Shown here piece by piece: positions 8,464-16,424 of a stretch of DNA of 64,000 nt. The translations under genes and the position numbers were made by a program. The DNA is from Pyrinomonas sp040289685 (GTDB taxonomy: Bacteria; Acidobacteriota; Blastocatellia; Pyrinomonadales; Pyrinomonadaceae), in NCBI RefSeq assembly GCF_040289685.1, contig NZ_PSLQ01000002.1:1-64000 (forward strand), in the 5' to 3' direction. The notes under the pieces were generated by a model. That model ran no database searches and was not told the origin of the DNA. It saw only the letters and a program-made list of their open reading frames with translations. Each line of letters opens with the position of its first letter. Position 1 is the first letter of the stretch.

Positions 8464-8859
8464 ATGGCGAAAAAGACACGGGCAGAAGTACGCGCTGCAG
8501 TTCACCGCCGCATCCGTCGCCGCGTTCATGGAACGGCCGAACGTCCGCGCTTGGCCATCTTCCGCAGCGCTAAACATATCTACGCGCAGATCATCAACGA
8601 TGACGAAGGGCGGACGCTCGCCGCAGCGTCCACGCTCGACCCGGAGTTGCGTGGCCGATCGTTCGAGGGAGGGAAGACTGGTGCGGCGCGTGAAGTCGGA
8701 CGGTTGATCGCGCAACGGGCGTTGGAACGGGGCATCGAGCGCGTGGTTTTCGATCGTGGAGGCTATCGCTATCACGGTCGCGTCAAAGCGCTGGCCGATG
8801 CAGCGCGCGAGGCCGGATTGAACAAGGACGAAGGGTCGCACCAGAAGCAGGCGGCTTAG
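8464..8859 (+). CDS. rplR: 50S ribosomal protein L18
   Basis: L18 binds 5S rRNA together with L5. The 131-residue product has a basic N-terminus followed by ERPRLAIFRSAKHIYAQIIND, AASTLDPELRG and the conserved FDRGGYRYHGRVKALADAAREAGL near the end. The start follows GAGAGGACAGAGAG. It is in the canonical place between rplF and rpsE. Confidence 0.97.
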   Translation: MAKKTRAEVRAAVHRRIRRRVHGTAERPRLAIFRSAKHIYAQIINDDEGRTLAAASTLDPELRGRSFEGGKTGAAREVGRLIAQRALERGIERVVFDRGGYRYHGRVKALADAAREAGLNKDEGSHQKQAA

Positions 8860-8886
8860 TGGAAGCGAATAGGTCGTGAGGTAACG

Positions 8887-9402
8887 ATGCGAAGAACGAG
8901 GCAAAAGATCTCACCGGATGCGTTGGAGAATCCATTGCAGGACGAGGTGATCTCGATCAACCGCGTGACCAAGGTGGTCAAAGGCGGCAAGAACTTGAGC
9001 TTTGCCGCATTGGTGGTTGTCGGCGACGGCGCAGGTCATGTCGGTTTTGGCACGGGCAAAGCGCGCGAAGTGCCCGTCGCTATCAAAAAAGCGATCGAAG
9101 CGGCGAAGAAGAATCTGATCCGCGTGCCTTTGAGCGGCAACACGCTGCCGCACGAGGTTATCGGCGAGCATGGTGCTGGGCGCGTCCTGCTGAAACCGGC
9201 CGAAGAGGGGGCTGGCATCATCGCGGGCGGCGCTGTGCGTGCGGTCATGCGGGCTGCGGGTGTGCGCGACGTGCGCACCAAAGTGCTCGGCTCGACCAAT
9301 CCGCACAACGTCGTGCGCGCCACGTTCGACGGTCTCATGCACATCAAAGACCCGGTGGATGTCGCACGCTTGCGCGGCAAACAACTGGAGGATCTGTTAT
9401 GA
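8887..9402 (+). CDS. rpsE: 30S ribosomal protein S5
   Basis: S5 is at the mRNA entry channel and influences decoding accuracy. It has 171 residues: VISINRVTKVVKGGKNLSF, then the double-stranded RNA-binding-like part GFGTGKAREVPVAIKKAIEAAKKN, and the C-terminal fold with GAGRVLLKPAEEGAGIIAGG and GSTNPHNVVRATFDGL. Its TGA overlaps the ATG of rpmD. Confidence 0.97.
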   Translation: MRRTRQKISPDALENPLQDEVISINRVTKVVKGGKNLSFAALVVVGDGAGHVGFGTGKAREVPVAIKKAIEAAKKNLIRVPLSGNTLPHEVIGEHGAGRVLLKPAEEGAGIIAGGAVRAVMRAAGVRDVRTKVLGSTNPHNVVRATFDGLMHIKDPVDVARLRGKQLEDLL

Positions 9403-9608
9403 GCCAAGAGCGTCAACAACAAGAGCGTCCGAGGCGCACCGTGCGCGTTGAGTATTACAGGAGCGCGATCGGCTGCCCGAAGCAGCAGAAGCAGATCGTG
9501 CGGAGCATGGGCTTCACCAAGTTGCACCAGATCTTCGAGCGGCCCGATACGCCCGCGTTGCGCGGCGTGATCGCCAAGGTGCCGCACCTATTGCGGATCG
9601 TGGAGTAG
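9399..9608 (+). CDS. rpmD: 50S ribosomal protein L30
   Basis: L30 is a small protein of the large subunit that not all bacteria possess. The 69-residue product overlaps rpsE by four bases (ATGA). After a short basic start it reads VEYYRSAIGCPKQQKQIVRS, then MGFTKLHQIFERPDTPALRGV, IAKVPHLLRIVE, matching the ferredoxin-like L30 fold. rplO starts six bases after its stop. Confidence 0.96.
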   Translation: MSQERQQQERPRRTVRVEYYRSAIGCPKQQKQIVRSMGFTKLHQIFERPDTPALRGVIAKVPHLLRIVE

Positions 9609-9614
9609 AGCGAG

Positions 9615-10091
9615 ATGGCGATTGGGTTGAACAACTTGCACGCTCCCGAAGGAGCGACGCACAAAAAGAAACGGTTGGGGCGCGGCCCTGGTTCGGGGCT
9701 CGGTAAGACAGCCGGGCGCGGCAACAAAGGGCAGAAATCGCGTTCCGGCTACCGCATGAAGCGAGGGTTCGAGGGCGGCCAGATGCCGCTGCAGCGTCGT
9801 TTGCCCAAGCGCGGGTTTACGAACGCTTTCAAGCGCGAGTGGATTGAAGTGAGCCTCGCGGTGTTGGAGCGGAACTTCGAGCCGAACGCCGAAGTCACGC
9901 CGGAGATCCTACATCAAAGAGGCTTGATCAAAAAGGCGCGTCGCGACGTGGTGGTCCTCGGCAGCGGCGAGGTGACCAAGCCTTTGCGCGTCGCCGCTCA
10001 CCGGTTCACGGCCAGCGCGCGGCAGAAGATCGAAGCGGCAGGCGGCACGGCGAGCATCATCGAACGCGCCGTGACAAGCGAGCAGGGTTGA
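9615..10091 (+). CDS. rplO: 50S ribosomal protein L15
   Basis: L15 is a late-assembly protein of the large subunit. It has 158 residues: GLNNLHAPEGATHKKKRLG, the long glycine-rich extended segment with GRGPGSGLGKTAGRGNKGQ, then QMPLQRRLPKRGFTNAFK and the globular C-terminal domain. The strong hairpin at 10111-10152 just after the stop indicates that transcription can end here before secY. Confidence 0.97.
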   Translation: MAIGLNNLHAPEGATHKKKRLGRGPGSGLGKTAGRGNKGQKSRSGYRMKRGFEGGQMPLQRRLPKRGFTNAFKREWIEVSLAVLERNFEPNAEVTPEILHQRGLIKKARRDVVVLGSGEVTKPLRVAAHRFTASARQKIEAAGGTASIIERAVTSEQG

Positions 10092-10110
10092 ACGATGTTA
10101 GCGAAGGGTG

Positions 10111-10162
10111 AAGCGCGGGGCGCGCGCCGGTTCATTTGCGCGCCTTGCGTTTCGTTTTTCTT
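10111..10162 (+). terminator. Hairpin terminator between rplO and secY
   Basis: AAGCGCGGGGCGCGC at 10111-10125 pairs with GCGCGCCTTGCGTTT at 10138-10152, giving 15 pairs of which three are G-U, with a 12-base loop. It is followed by CGTTTTTCTTTC. This has the form of a Rho-independent terminator or attenuator. Together with the promoter at 10171 it would separate secY and the downstream genes from the spc genes. Confidence 0.7.
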
Positions 10163-10170
10163 TCACGAGG

Positions 10171-10200
10171 TTGCGTCGCGCTACGGACGAGGCGCATAAT
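10171..10200 (+). promoter_or_regulatory. Predicted promoter of secY unit
   Basis: TTGCGT at 10171-10176 and CATAAT at 10195-10200 are 18 bases apart, a reasonable sigma-70 type match directly downstream of the terminator-like hairpin and 45 bases before the secY start. The match is from reading only. Confidence 0.5.
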
Positions 10201-10245
10201 CGCTCAAAGGGCCATTTTCAGCCAAGTTCCTGAGGGTGAAGTAGC

Positions 10246-11667
10246 ATGGAGAGGTTCGTCAACGCCATTCGCAACATGGTAAACGTGCCCGATCTGCGCA
10301 AGCGGATCGTGTTCACGCTGGCGCTGATCGCCATTTATCGCCTCGGCGCGCACATCACGGCGCCGGGCATCAACAAAGAGCAGCTCGAGCGCGTCTGGCA
10401 CGATGTTGGCACCTCGCTGCTCGGCGTTCTCGATCTCTTTTCGGGCGGGAACTTTCGCACTATCTCGATCTTCGCCCTCGGCGTTACGCCCTACATCACG
10501 GCTTCGATCATCTTGCAGTTGATGACCGTCGTCTCGCCGCAGTTGAAGAAGCTACAGGAAGAGGGCGAAGCGGGGCGGCAGAAGATCAACCAGTACACGC
10601 GCTACTTGACCGTTGGCCTGTGCGCTTTGCAAACGGCTTTTGTCGCTCGTTGGTTGCAGGCCAACGGCGTCGGCGATCCCGGTTGGGGCTTCTTGTTGAG
10701 CACTGTCCTGACGCTGACCACGGGCACGATCTTCGTCATGTGGTTGGGCGAGCAGATCACAGATCGCGGCATCGGCAACGGCATCTCGTTGCTCATTTTC
10801 GTTGGCATCGTCGTCGGGTTGCCGCGCGGCGTCGCGCAAGTGCTTGAGCGCGTGCGCAGCGGCGACACGCTGGCCACCGTCGGCGTCATCGTGATGGTCG
10901 TCGCGCTCATCGCGTTGATCGCCTTCATCGTCTTCGTCGAATCGGCGCGGCGCAAAATACCGATTAGCTATGCCAAGCGACATATCGGACGGCAAGTGCT
11001 CGGCGGCCAAGAGACCTATATGCCGATCAAGATCAACATGGGCGGCGTCATCCCGGTGATTTTCGCTTCGTCCGTGTTGGCGATGCCGCAGACGATCATT
11101 CAGTTCATCCGCTACGATCCTAACGACCCGACCTCGTGGTCGAGCCGGATCCACAGCTTCTTTCAGCAGTTTCACGGCGGCGATCCCTATTACGAGCTGA
11201 TCTTCATTTCGCTCATTGTCTTCTTCACCTTCTTCTACATCACGATCATCTTCAACGTCGAAGATGTGGCCGATAACTTGCGCAAACACGGCGGTTTCAT
11301 CCCCGGCATTCGTCCCGGAAAGAGCACCGCTGAGTACCTGAACACCATCGTCACGCGCTTGACCGCTGTGGGCGCGCTCTATCTGGCCTTTGTCGCTTTC
11401 GTCCCGCAGTTGATGTTGAGCGGATTCAAAGTGGGGCGCCTGCCTTTTGTCGGTCAGACGCTCGATGCTTTCTTCAGCACGACGCCCGGCCTGTCGTGGA
11501 TTCCAACCGGCATGGGCTATCAGTTCTATTTCGGCGGGACTTCATTGCTGATCTTGGTCGGCGTTGCCATGGACACGGCAGCGCAAGTCGAGGCGCAACT
11601 GATCATGAGAAACTACGAAGGGTTCATGGGACCGGGGCGAAGACCGATGCGTGGGCGTCGGCCCTGA
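10246..11667 (+). CDS. secY: Protein translocase subunit SecY
   Basis: SecY is the channel of the Sec translocon in the cytoplasmic membrane. The 473-residue product has the expected ten hydrophobic segments. It starts MERFVNAIRNMVNVPDLRKRI, has the plug and TM2 region GGNFRTISIFALGVTPYITASI near residue 67, the C4 loop with SARRKIPISYAKRHIG near residue 236, and GGFIPGIRPGKSTAEYLNTI near residue 350, the cytosolic loop that contacts SecA and the ribosome. It ends in the basic tail GPGRRPMRGRRP. adk follows after 36 bases. Confidence 0.98.
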   Translation: MERFVNAIRNMVNVPDLRKRIVFTLALIAIYRLGAHITAPGINKEQLERVWHDVGTSLLGVLDLFSGGNFRTISIFALGVTPYITASIILQLMTVVSPQLKKLQEEGEAGRQKINQYTRYLTVGLCALQTAFVARWLQANGVGDPGWGFLLSTVLTLTTGTIFVMWLGEQITDRGIGNGISLLIFVGIVVGLPRGVAQVLERVRSGDTLATVGVIVMVVALIALIAFIVFVESARRKIPISYAKRHIGRQVLGGQETYMPIKINMGGVIPVIFASSVLAMPQTIIQFIRYDPNDPTSWSSRIHSFFQQFHGGDPYYELIFISLIVFFTFFYITIIFNVEDVADNLRKHGGFIPGIRPGKSTAEYLNTIVTRLTAVGALYLAFVAFVPQLMLSGFKVGRLPFVGQTLDAFFSTTPGLSWIPTGMGYQFYFGGTSLLILVGVAMDTAAQVEAQLIMRNYEGFMGPGRRPMRGRRP

Positions 11668-11703
11668 AGAGACTAGAAGGAGCGTCGCTTTTTCAAGCAG
11701 CGT

Positions 11704-12357
11704 ATGGCCAAGATCGTCGTTTTGATGGGGGCGCCGGGCGCGGGCAAAGGGACACAAGCGAGATTGTTGCAGGAAAAGACTGGACTGCCGCAGATCTCAA
11801 CCGGCGACATGTTCCGCGCCATTGCGCAAGAGGAGTCGCCGTTGGCCGACGAGGTGCGCGCTGTGCAGGCCGCGGGGAAGTTGATCTCGGACGACCTTGT
11901 GATTCGCATCGTGCGCGATCGCACGAGTCGCCCCGATTGCCGCCATGGGTATATACTCGACGGTTTTCCGCGCACCATCAAGCAGGCGGAGATGCTCGAG
12001 GGATTGGCCAAAGAACAAGGGCATGACTTGGTCGCCATTTTGATCGACGTGCCGTTCGACGTTTTGGAAAAGCGGATGACCGGAAGGCGTACGTGCCCTG
12101 TGTGCGGCGAGATCTATAACATCTATTTCAAACCGCCCAAGGCGGATGAAGTGTGCGATCGCCACCCGGAAGTCAAGCTCACGCACCGAACCGACGACGT
12201 GCCCGAGAAGGTGCGCGTGCGACTGGAAACCTACGAGCAGCAAACGCGCCCGCTTCTCGACTACTATGCGGCAACCGGAAGGTTGCATCGCATAGATGGA
12301 ACACGGGCGCCGGAAGAGATCTACCGCGACGTGGAACGGGTTGTGCTTGAGCAGTAG
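11704..12357 (+). CDS. adk: Adenylate kinase
   Basis: The enzyme interconverts ATP plus AMP and two ADP. At 217 residues it is a long-form kinase with a LID domain. The P-loop GAPGAGKGTQ lies at residues 9-18, the AMP-binding part at STGDMFRAI, and DGFPRTIKQAEML at about residue 85. The LID carries CPVCGEIYN and later EVCDRH, a CxxC plus CxxH arrangement that should bind zinc, unlike the zinc-free E. coli LID. It sits between secY and map as in most bacteria. Confidence 0.97.
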   Translation: MAKIVVLMGAPGAGKGTQARLLQEKTGLPQISTGDMFRAIAQEESPLADEVRAVQAAGKLISDDLVIRIVRDRTSRPDCRHGYILDGFPRTIKQAEMLEGLAKEQGHDLVAILIDVPFDVLEKRMTGRRTCPVCGEIYNIYFKPPKADEVCDRHPEVKLTHRTDDVPEKVRVRLETYEQQTRPLLDYYAATGRLHRIDGTRAPEEIYRDVERVVLEQ

Positions 12358-12394
12358 GCAACGCTTCCGTCGCGATTCGGCATCGGGCTTTTCG

Positions 12395-13165
12395 GTGATC
12401 ATCGTCAAGAGCAAAAAGGAGATCGAGAAATTGCGCGCGGCCGGGCGTCTTGCCGCGCTCGTGCTTCACGAGCTGCGTCGCATGATCGTCCCCGGCGTTA
12501 CCACGCTCGAACTCGATCGCGCGGCTGAGAAGTTGATCCGCGACGCGGGCGGCGTGCCGACCTTTAAAGGCTATCATGGGTACCCCTTTTCGCTCTGCAC
12601 CTCGGTCAATGAACAGATCGTTCACGGCTTTCCGTCAAACTACAAGCTGCGCGAAGGCGATATCATCTCGATCGATTGCGGGACGACGCTCAACGGGTAC
12701 GTCGGCGACACGGCCGGTACCTTTCCGGTTGGGCGCGTAAGCGAAGAGAAGCTGCGTTTGATTCGTGTTGCCGAAGAGTGTTTGGAGCTTGCCATCGAAC
12801 AGTGCCGACCAGGCAAACACGTCGGCGATATCGGCTGGGCCGTTCAGCGTCATGCCGAAGCCAATGGCTTTTCGGTGGTACGCGAGTACTGCGGACACGG
12901 CGTCGGGCGGCGCATGCACGAGGAGCCGCAGATCCCGAACTACGGGACGCCCGGAACCGGGCCGAAGTTGCGTCCCGGTTACGTCTTCGCCGTCGAGCCG
13001 ATGCTGAACATGGGAACCTACCGCACCAAGACCTTGAAAGACGGTTGGACGGTGGTCACGGCTGATGGGCTGCCGAGCGCGCACACCGAGCATACGGTTG
13101 CCATCACCGAAGACGGACCGGAGATATTGACGCTCGTCGAATCGCCCGAACCGGCTGCCGTTTGA
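12395..13165 (+). CDS. map: Methionine aminopeptidase, type I
   Basis: This metalloenzyme removes the initiator methionine from new proteins. The frame is open from 12296 inside adk, but GTG at 12395 gives VIIVKSKKEIEKLRAAGRLA, the family start, and 256 residues. Metal ligands are visible: the Asp in SIDCGTTLNGYVGDTAG (two Asp), the His in YCGHGVGRRMHEEPQIPNYG, the Glu in FAVEPMLN and the Glu in SAHTEHTVAIT. No N-terminal zinc finger is present. The next genes, infA and rpmJ, start after a spacer carrying a predicted promoter. Confidence 0.95.
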   Translation: MIIVKSKKEIEKLRAAGRLAALVLHELRRMIVPGVTTLELDRAAEKLIRDAGGVPTFKGYHGYPFSLCTSVNEQIVHGFPSNYKLREGDIISIDCGTTLNGYVGDTAGTFPVGRVSEEKLRLIRVAEECLELAIEQCRPGKHVGDIGWAVQRHAEANGFSVVREYCGHGVGRRMHEEPQIPNYGTPGTGPKLRPGYVFAVEPMLNMGTYRTKTLKDGWTVVTADGLPSAHTEHTVAITEDGPEILTLVESPEPAAV

Positions 13166-13183
13166 TGGATGGCGCGAGGCGGT

Positions 13184-13213
13184 TTGGCTATAACTGGTTC
13201 GTTGTGCTAGTAT
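13184..13213 (+). promoter_or_regulatory. Predicted promoter of infA unit
   Basis: TTGGCT at 13184-13189 and TAGTAT at 13208-13213 are 18 bases apart in the AT-rich spacer between map and infA. A start near 13220 would give a leader of about 44 bases. This is a moderate match. Confidence 0.4.
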
Positions 13214-13263
13214 ATACAATTTGCTGACAAGGCGATTTTCCCAAGAAAATTCACGCGAGGAGT

Positions 13264-13485
13264 ATGGCGAAGGAAGAAGCGATCGAAGTCACGGCCAAAG
13301 TCATTGAGACCTTGCCCAACGCGATGTTTCGCGTTGAACTGGAGAACAGCAAACATCAAGTTCTCGCGCACGTCTCCGGGAAGATGCGCAAAAATTTCAT
13401 CCGGATTCTGCCGGGCGATCGCGTTCTCGTCGAGCTTTCGCCATACGATCTATCTCGCGGTCGGATCATCTATCGTTACAAATAG
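13264..13485 (+). CDS. infA: Translation initiation factor IF-1
   Basis: IF-1 is a single OB-fold protein that occupies the A site during initiation. The 73-residue product has the family pattern IEVTAKVIETLPNAMFRVELEN, HVSGKMRKNFIRILPGDRVLVELSPYDL and ends RGRIIYRYK. The start follows ACGCGAGGAGT. It precedes rpmJ by 24 bases, the usual arrangement. Confidence 0.97.
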   Translation: MAKEEAIEVTAKVIETLPNAMFRVELENSKHQVLAHVSGKMRKNFIRILPGDRVLVELSPYDLSRGRIIYRYK

Positions 13486-13509
13486 AAGCGTTGTAGGAGC
13501 AGAAAAGAG

Positions 13510-13623
13510 ATGAAGGTGCGGGCATCAGTCAAAAAGATTTGTGACAAGTGCAAGATCGTCCATCGCAAGGGCGTCGTGCGAGTGATCTGCGAGAATCCGA
13601 AACACAAGCAACGGCAGAAATAA
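13510..13623 (+). CDS. rpmJ: 50S ribosomal protein L36
   Basis: L36 is the smallest ribosomal protein. ATG at 13510 gives 37 residues: MKVRASVKKICDKCKIVHRK, then GVVRVICENPKHKQRQK and TAA at 13621. The zinc ligands C-x2-C, a further Cys and a His are all present, so this is the zinc-binding form. It stands between infA and rpsM. RBS AGAAAAGAG lies just upstream. Confidence 0.96.
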   Translation: MKVRASVKKICDKCKIVHRKGVVRVICENPKHKQRQK

Positions 13624-13643
13624 CGGTTCGAGGAGCGAAACGG

Positions 13644-14027
13644 ATGGCACGCATCGTTGGCGTCGATATTCCGCCGAACAAACGGGTTGAGATCGGTCTG
13701 ACTTACATCTACGGCATCGGACGCGCTCGTTCCAATGCGATCCTGCAGGAGGCGAAGGTCAGCCCCGACAAGCGCGTGCGCGAGTTGACGGATGATGAGC
13801 TGAACCGCATCCGCAACGTCATCGAACAGCAAGGTGATGTCGAGGGAGACCTGCGCAAGCGCGTCCAGATGGACATCAAACGTTTGATGGACATCGGTTG
13901 TTACCGCGGGCTGCGCCACCGACGAGGGTTGCCGGTGCGCGGTCAACGGACGCATACAAATGCGCGCACGCGCAAAGGGCCGCGACGCGCGACCGTGGCG
14001 AAGAAGAAAGCTCCGGGCAAGAAGTAA
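13644..14027 (+). CDS. rpsM: 30S ribosomal protein S13
   Basis: S13 is in the 30S head and forms bridges to the large subunit. ATG at 13644 follows AGGAGCGAAACGG and gives 127 residues starting MARIVGVDIPPNKRVEIGLT. The helix-hairpin-helix part YIYGIGRARSNAILQEA is near residue 22, and the C-terminal tail RHRRGLPVRGQRTHTNARTR contacts tRNA. The frame continues upstream across rpmJ, but that part has no similarity to S13. Confidence 0.97.
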   Translation: MARIVGVDIPPNKRVEIGLTYIYGIGRARSNAILQEAKVSPDKRVRELTDDELNRIRNVIEQQGDVEGDLRKRVQMDIKRLMDIGCYRGLRHRRGLPVRGQRTHTNARTRKGPRRATVAKKKAPGKK

Positions 14028-14065
14028 TCGCAATCTGGTGGCGCGCGGAAGCGACGCGAGGTGTT

Positions 14066-14464
14066 ATGGCAAAAGCTGGCGCAAAGAAGAAGACTTTTCG
14101 GAAAAAAGAGAAGAAGAACATCCCGGTTGGGATCGTGCACATTGCGGCGTCGTTCAATAACACTCTGATCTCGATCACCGATCTTGAGGGCAACGTGCTG
14201 GTCCAGTCGTCGGCGGGCGCGCGCGGCTTTCGCGGGTCGCGCAAGGGGACGCCTTTTGCCGCGCAGCAAGCCGCTTTCGATGCGGCCAGCCGCGCTCGAG
14301 AGCTGGGCATGCAGCAGTGCGAAGTGCGCGTCAAGGGGCCGGGCAGCGGGCGCGAGTCGGCGATTCGCGCCATTCACAGTGCCGGGCTGCGGATCACGGC
14401 GATTCGCGATACGACGCCCATTCCGCACAACGGTTGCCGCCCGCCGAAACGGCGTCGCGTCTGA
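14066..14464 (+). CDS. rpsK: 30S ribosomal protein S11
   Basis: S11 is part of the platform of the small subunit and lies near the Shine-Dalgarno helix. ATG at 14066 gives 132 residues: a lysine-rich start, then GIVHIAASFNNTLISITDLEG, SAGARGFRGSRKGTPFAAQQA, and the C-terminal signature RDTTPIPHNGCRPPKRRRV. It lies 38 bases after rpsM. The frame is open upstream within rpsM without family similarity. Confidence 0.97.
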   Translation: MAKAGAKKKTFRKKEKKNIPVGIVHIAASFNNTLISITDLEGNVLVQSSAGARGFRGSRKGTPFAAQQAAFDAASRARELGMQQCEVRVKGPGSGRESAIRAIHSAGLRITAIRDTTPIPHNGCRPPKRRRV

Positions 14465-14568
14465 GGTCGATTCACGAAAGAAGGATGAAGGGCCGAAGGT
14501 GAGCCGGAATCGGTTCACAGCCTGTAAACTTCTCCGAACTTGATGGTTCGGAGGCGGAGGTCGAAAAA

Positions 14569-15207
14569 GTGGCTAGATATCACGGTCCGGTGTGCCGTTT
14601 GTGCCGCCGCGAAGGAGCGAAACTCTTTCTCAAAGGCGACAAGTGCTATAAATCTTCCTGTCCGATTGAGCGGCGGGGAACGCAACCGCCCGGTCAGCAT
14701 GGAGCCTCGATGCGTCGCAAAGCGCTCGTCGGGTACGGGCAGCAGTTGCGCGAAAAGCAGAAGGTCAAGCGCATCTACTTCGTCCTCGAAAGGCAATTTC
14801 GCAACTATTTCGAGCGCGCCGCGCGCATGAAGGGCGTGACGGGCGAGAACTTGTTGGTGCTGCTCGAGCGGCGACTCGACAACGCCGTCTATCGAGCCGG
14901 TTTCGCCACTTCACGCCGCCAAGCGCGTCAGTTGGTCACGCATGGTCACATCGAGGTCAACGGGCGCAAGGTCGATATCCCATCGTTTCAGATCAACGTC
15001 GGCGATCGCATCGGCGTGCGCGAAGCGAGCCGGCGCATCCCGCAGATCGAAGCGGCGTGGCAGACGGCCTCGGGTCGGGCGCGTCCTGAGTGGTTAGTGC
15101 CGGTCGATGGCGAGGAGATGAGCGTTCGCGTGGTTCGTCTGCCACAGCGAGGCGACATCGACCGCCAGATCAACGAGCAGTTAATCGTCGAACTTTACAG
15201 CAAGTAG
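14569..15207 (+). CDS. rpsD: 30S ribosomal protein S4, zinc-binding form
   Basis: S4 starts assembly of the 30S body. It begins with GTG at 14569 (MARYHGPVCRLCRREGAKLF) and has 212 residues. CRLC near residue 9 with CYKSSC near residue 26 forms the zinc knuckle found in one class of S4. The S4 RNA-binding domain follows with LLVLLERRLDNAVYRAGFA and ARQLVTHGHIEVNGRKVDIPS near residue 120. A strong hairpin follows the stop and precedes rpoA. In E. coli S4 represses this operon; whether this hairpin plays that part is unknown. Confidence 0.97.
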   Translation: MARYHGPVCRLCRREGAKLFLKGDKCYKSSCPIERRGTQPPGQHGASMRRKALVGYGQQLREKQKVKRIYFVLERQFRNYFERAARMKGVTGENLLVLLERRLDNAVYRAGFATSRRQARQLVTHGHIEVNGRKVDIPSFQINVGDRIGVREASRRIPQIEAAWQTASGRARPEWLVPVDGEEMSVRVVRLPQRGDIDRQINEQLIVELYSK

Positions 15208-15212
15208 TCTTT

Positions 15213-15242
15213 CTCCGCTCGACTCGAATGGGTCGAGCGGAG
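15213..15242 (+). repeat. Perfect 11-bp inverted repeat between rpsD and rpoA
   Basis: CTCCGCTCGAC at 15213-15223 pairs with GTCGAGCGGAG at 15232-15242 around an 8-base loop. No T-run follows, so it is not a standard terminator. It begins five bases after the rpsD stop and ends 35 bases before rpoA. It may protect the mRNA end, or act as a regulatory site. Confidence 0.6.
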
Positions 15243-15276
15243 CGCCACCATCTTTCAAGTCTCTTCATAAACCATA

Positions 15277-16338
15277 ATGGCTATGGACCAGAACAACCTT
15301 TGGACCGGATTTCAGATGCCGCGTCGCCTCGTGGTCGATACCGAAACGCTCACCGAGCGGTACGGGCGTTTTTCGGCGCAACCCTTTGAGCGCGGCTTCG
15401 GCACAACCATCGGCAACTCGTTGCGACGCGCGTTGCTCTCTTCGATCGAGGGAGCGGCGATCACGGCCGTCAAGATCGAGGGCGTCGAGCACGAGTTTTC
15501 GCCCATTCGCGGCGTCGTCGAAGATGCGACCGATGTCATCCTTAATCTCAAGCAGATTCCCTTCAAGCTCCATACCAACGAGCCGAAGACGCTCTTCATC
15601 TCCAAGACGGGACCGGGCGAAGTGACTTCGGGCGACATCAAGGCCGATCCGGACGTCGAGGTGCTCGACCCGAACGTTTACATCGCCACCATCAGCGAGG
15701 GCGGTTCGCTCAACATCGAGATGCGCTTGAAACGCGGGCGCGGCTACGTTCCGGCGGATCGCAACTATGACGAAGACCTGTCGCTCGGTTACATCCCGAT
15801 CGATTCGGTGCACACGCCGGTCAAAAAGGTCAACTACACAGTGGAAGCGGCTCGTCTCGGTCAGAACACCGAGTACGATAAGCTGACCATCGAGGTTTGG
15901 ACCGATGGCTCGGTGCGGCCCGAAGACGCCATCGGGTTAGCGGCCAAGTTGATCAAGGATCACATGTCGATCTTCATCAACTTTGAGGAGGATGGCGACG
16001 ATTACGCCTACACGAACGTCGAGCGTCCGCCGCTGCCGCGCAACGATCTGCTGGACAGATCAGTGGATGACTTGGAGCTATCGGTGCGGTCGTACAACTG
16101 TCTGAAGAACGCGAATATTCGCACCATCCGCGATCTGATCCAGCGGACCGAAGAGGAGATGCTCACGACGAAGAACTTCGGGAAGAAGTCGCTCAACGAG
16201 ATCAAGCAGCTTCTGCATAGCATGGGACTCGACTTCGGCATGGAGTTCGACGAGCACGGCAACCCGATTCCGGGTTCGGGCGGGCGCGGGCGCGTCAGCG
16301 GCGACGACGGAGAGGAAGACGAGGAGGACGAAGAATAG
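15277..16338 (+). CDS. rpoA: RNA polymerase alpha subunit
   Basis: Alpha dimerises to start RNA polymerase assembly, and its C-terminal domain binds UP elements and activators. The 353-residue product has the N-terminal domain with ERGFGTTIGNSLRRALLSSI near residue 40 and a linker. The alpha-CTD contains DLELSVRSYNCLKNANIRTI and LTTKNFGKKSLNEIKQLL. The last 15 residues are a strongly acidic tail (DDGEEDEEDEE), longer than usual. Two in-frame ATG codons (15277 and 15283) are possible; both lack a good Shine-Dalgarno. Confidence 0.98.
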   Translation: MAMDQNNLWTGFQMPRRLVVDTETLTERYGRFSAQPFERGFGTTIGNSLRRALLSSIEGAAITAVKIEGVEHEFSPIRGVVEDATDVILNLKQIPFKLHTNEPKTLFISKTGPGEVTSGDIKADPDVEVLDPNVYIATISEGGSLNIEMRLKRGRGYVPADRNYDEDLSLGYIPIDSVHTPVKKVNYTVEAARLGQNTEYDKLTIEVWTDGSVRPEDAIGLAAKLIKDHMSIFINFEEDGDDYAYTNVERPPLPRNDLLDRSVDDLELSVRSYNCLKNANIRTIRDLIQRTEEEMLTTKNFGKKSLNEIKQLLHSMGLDFGMEFDEHGNPIPGSGGRGRVSGDDGEEDEEDEE

Positions 16339-16424
16339 AGCTGTCCGCACCGAGCCGGTTGCGCAGGCAAAACGCCCCTTTCAAAGCGCGACACGAGGTC
16401 GGATTCTAGCGAGAGGGAACGGTC

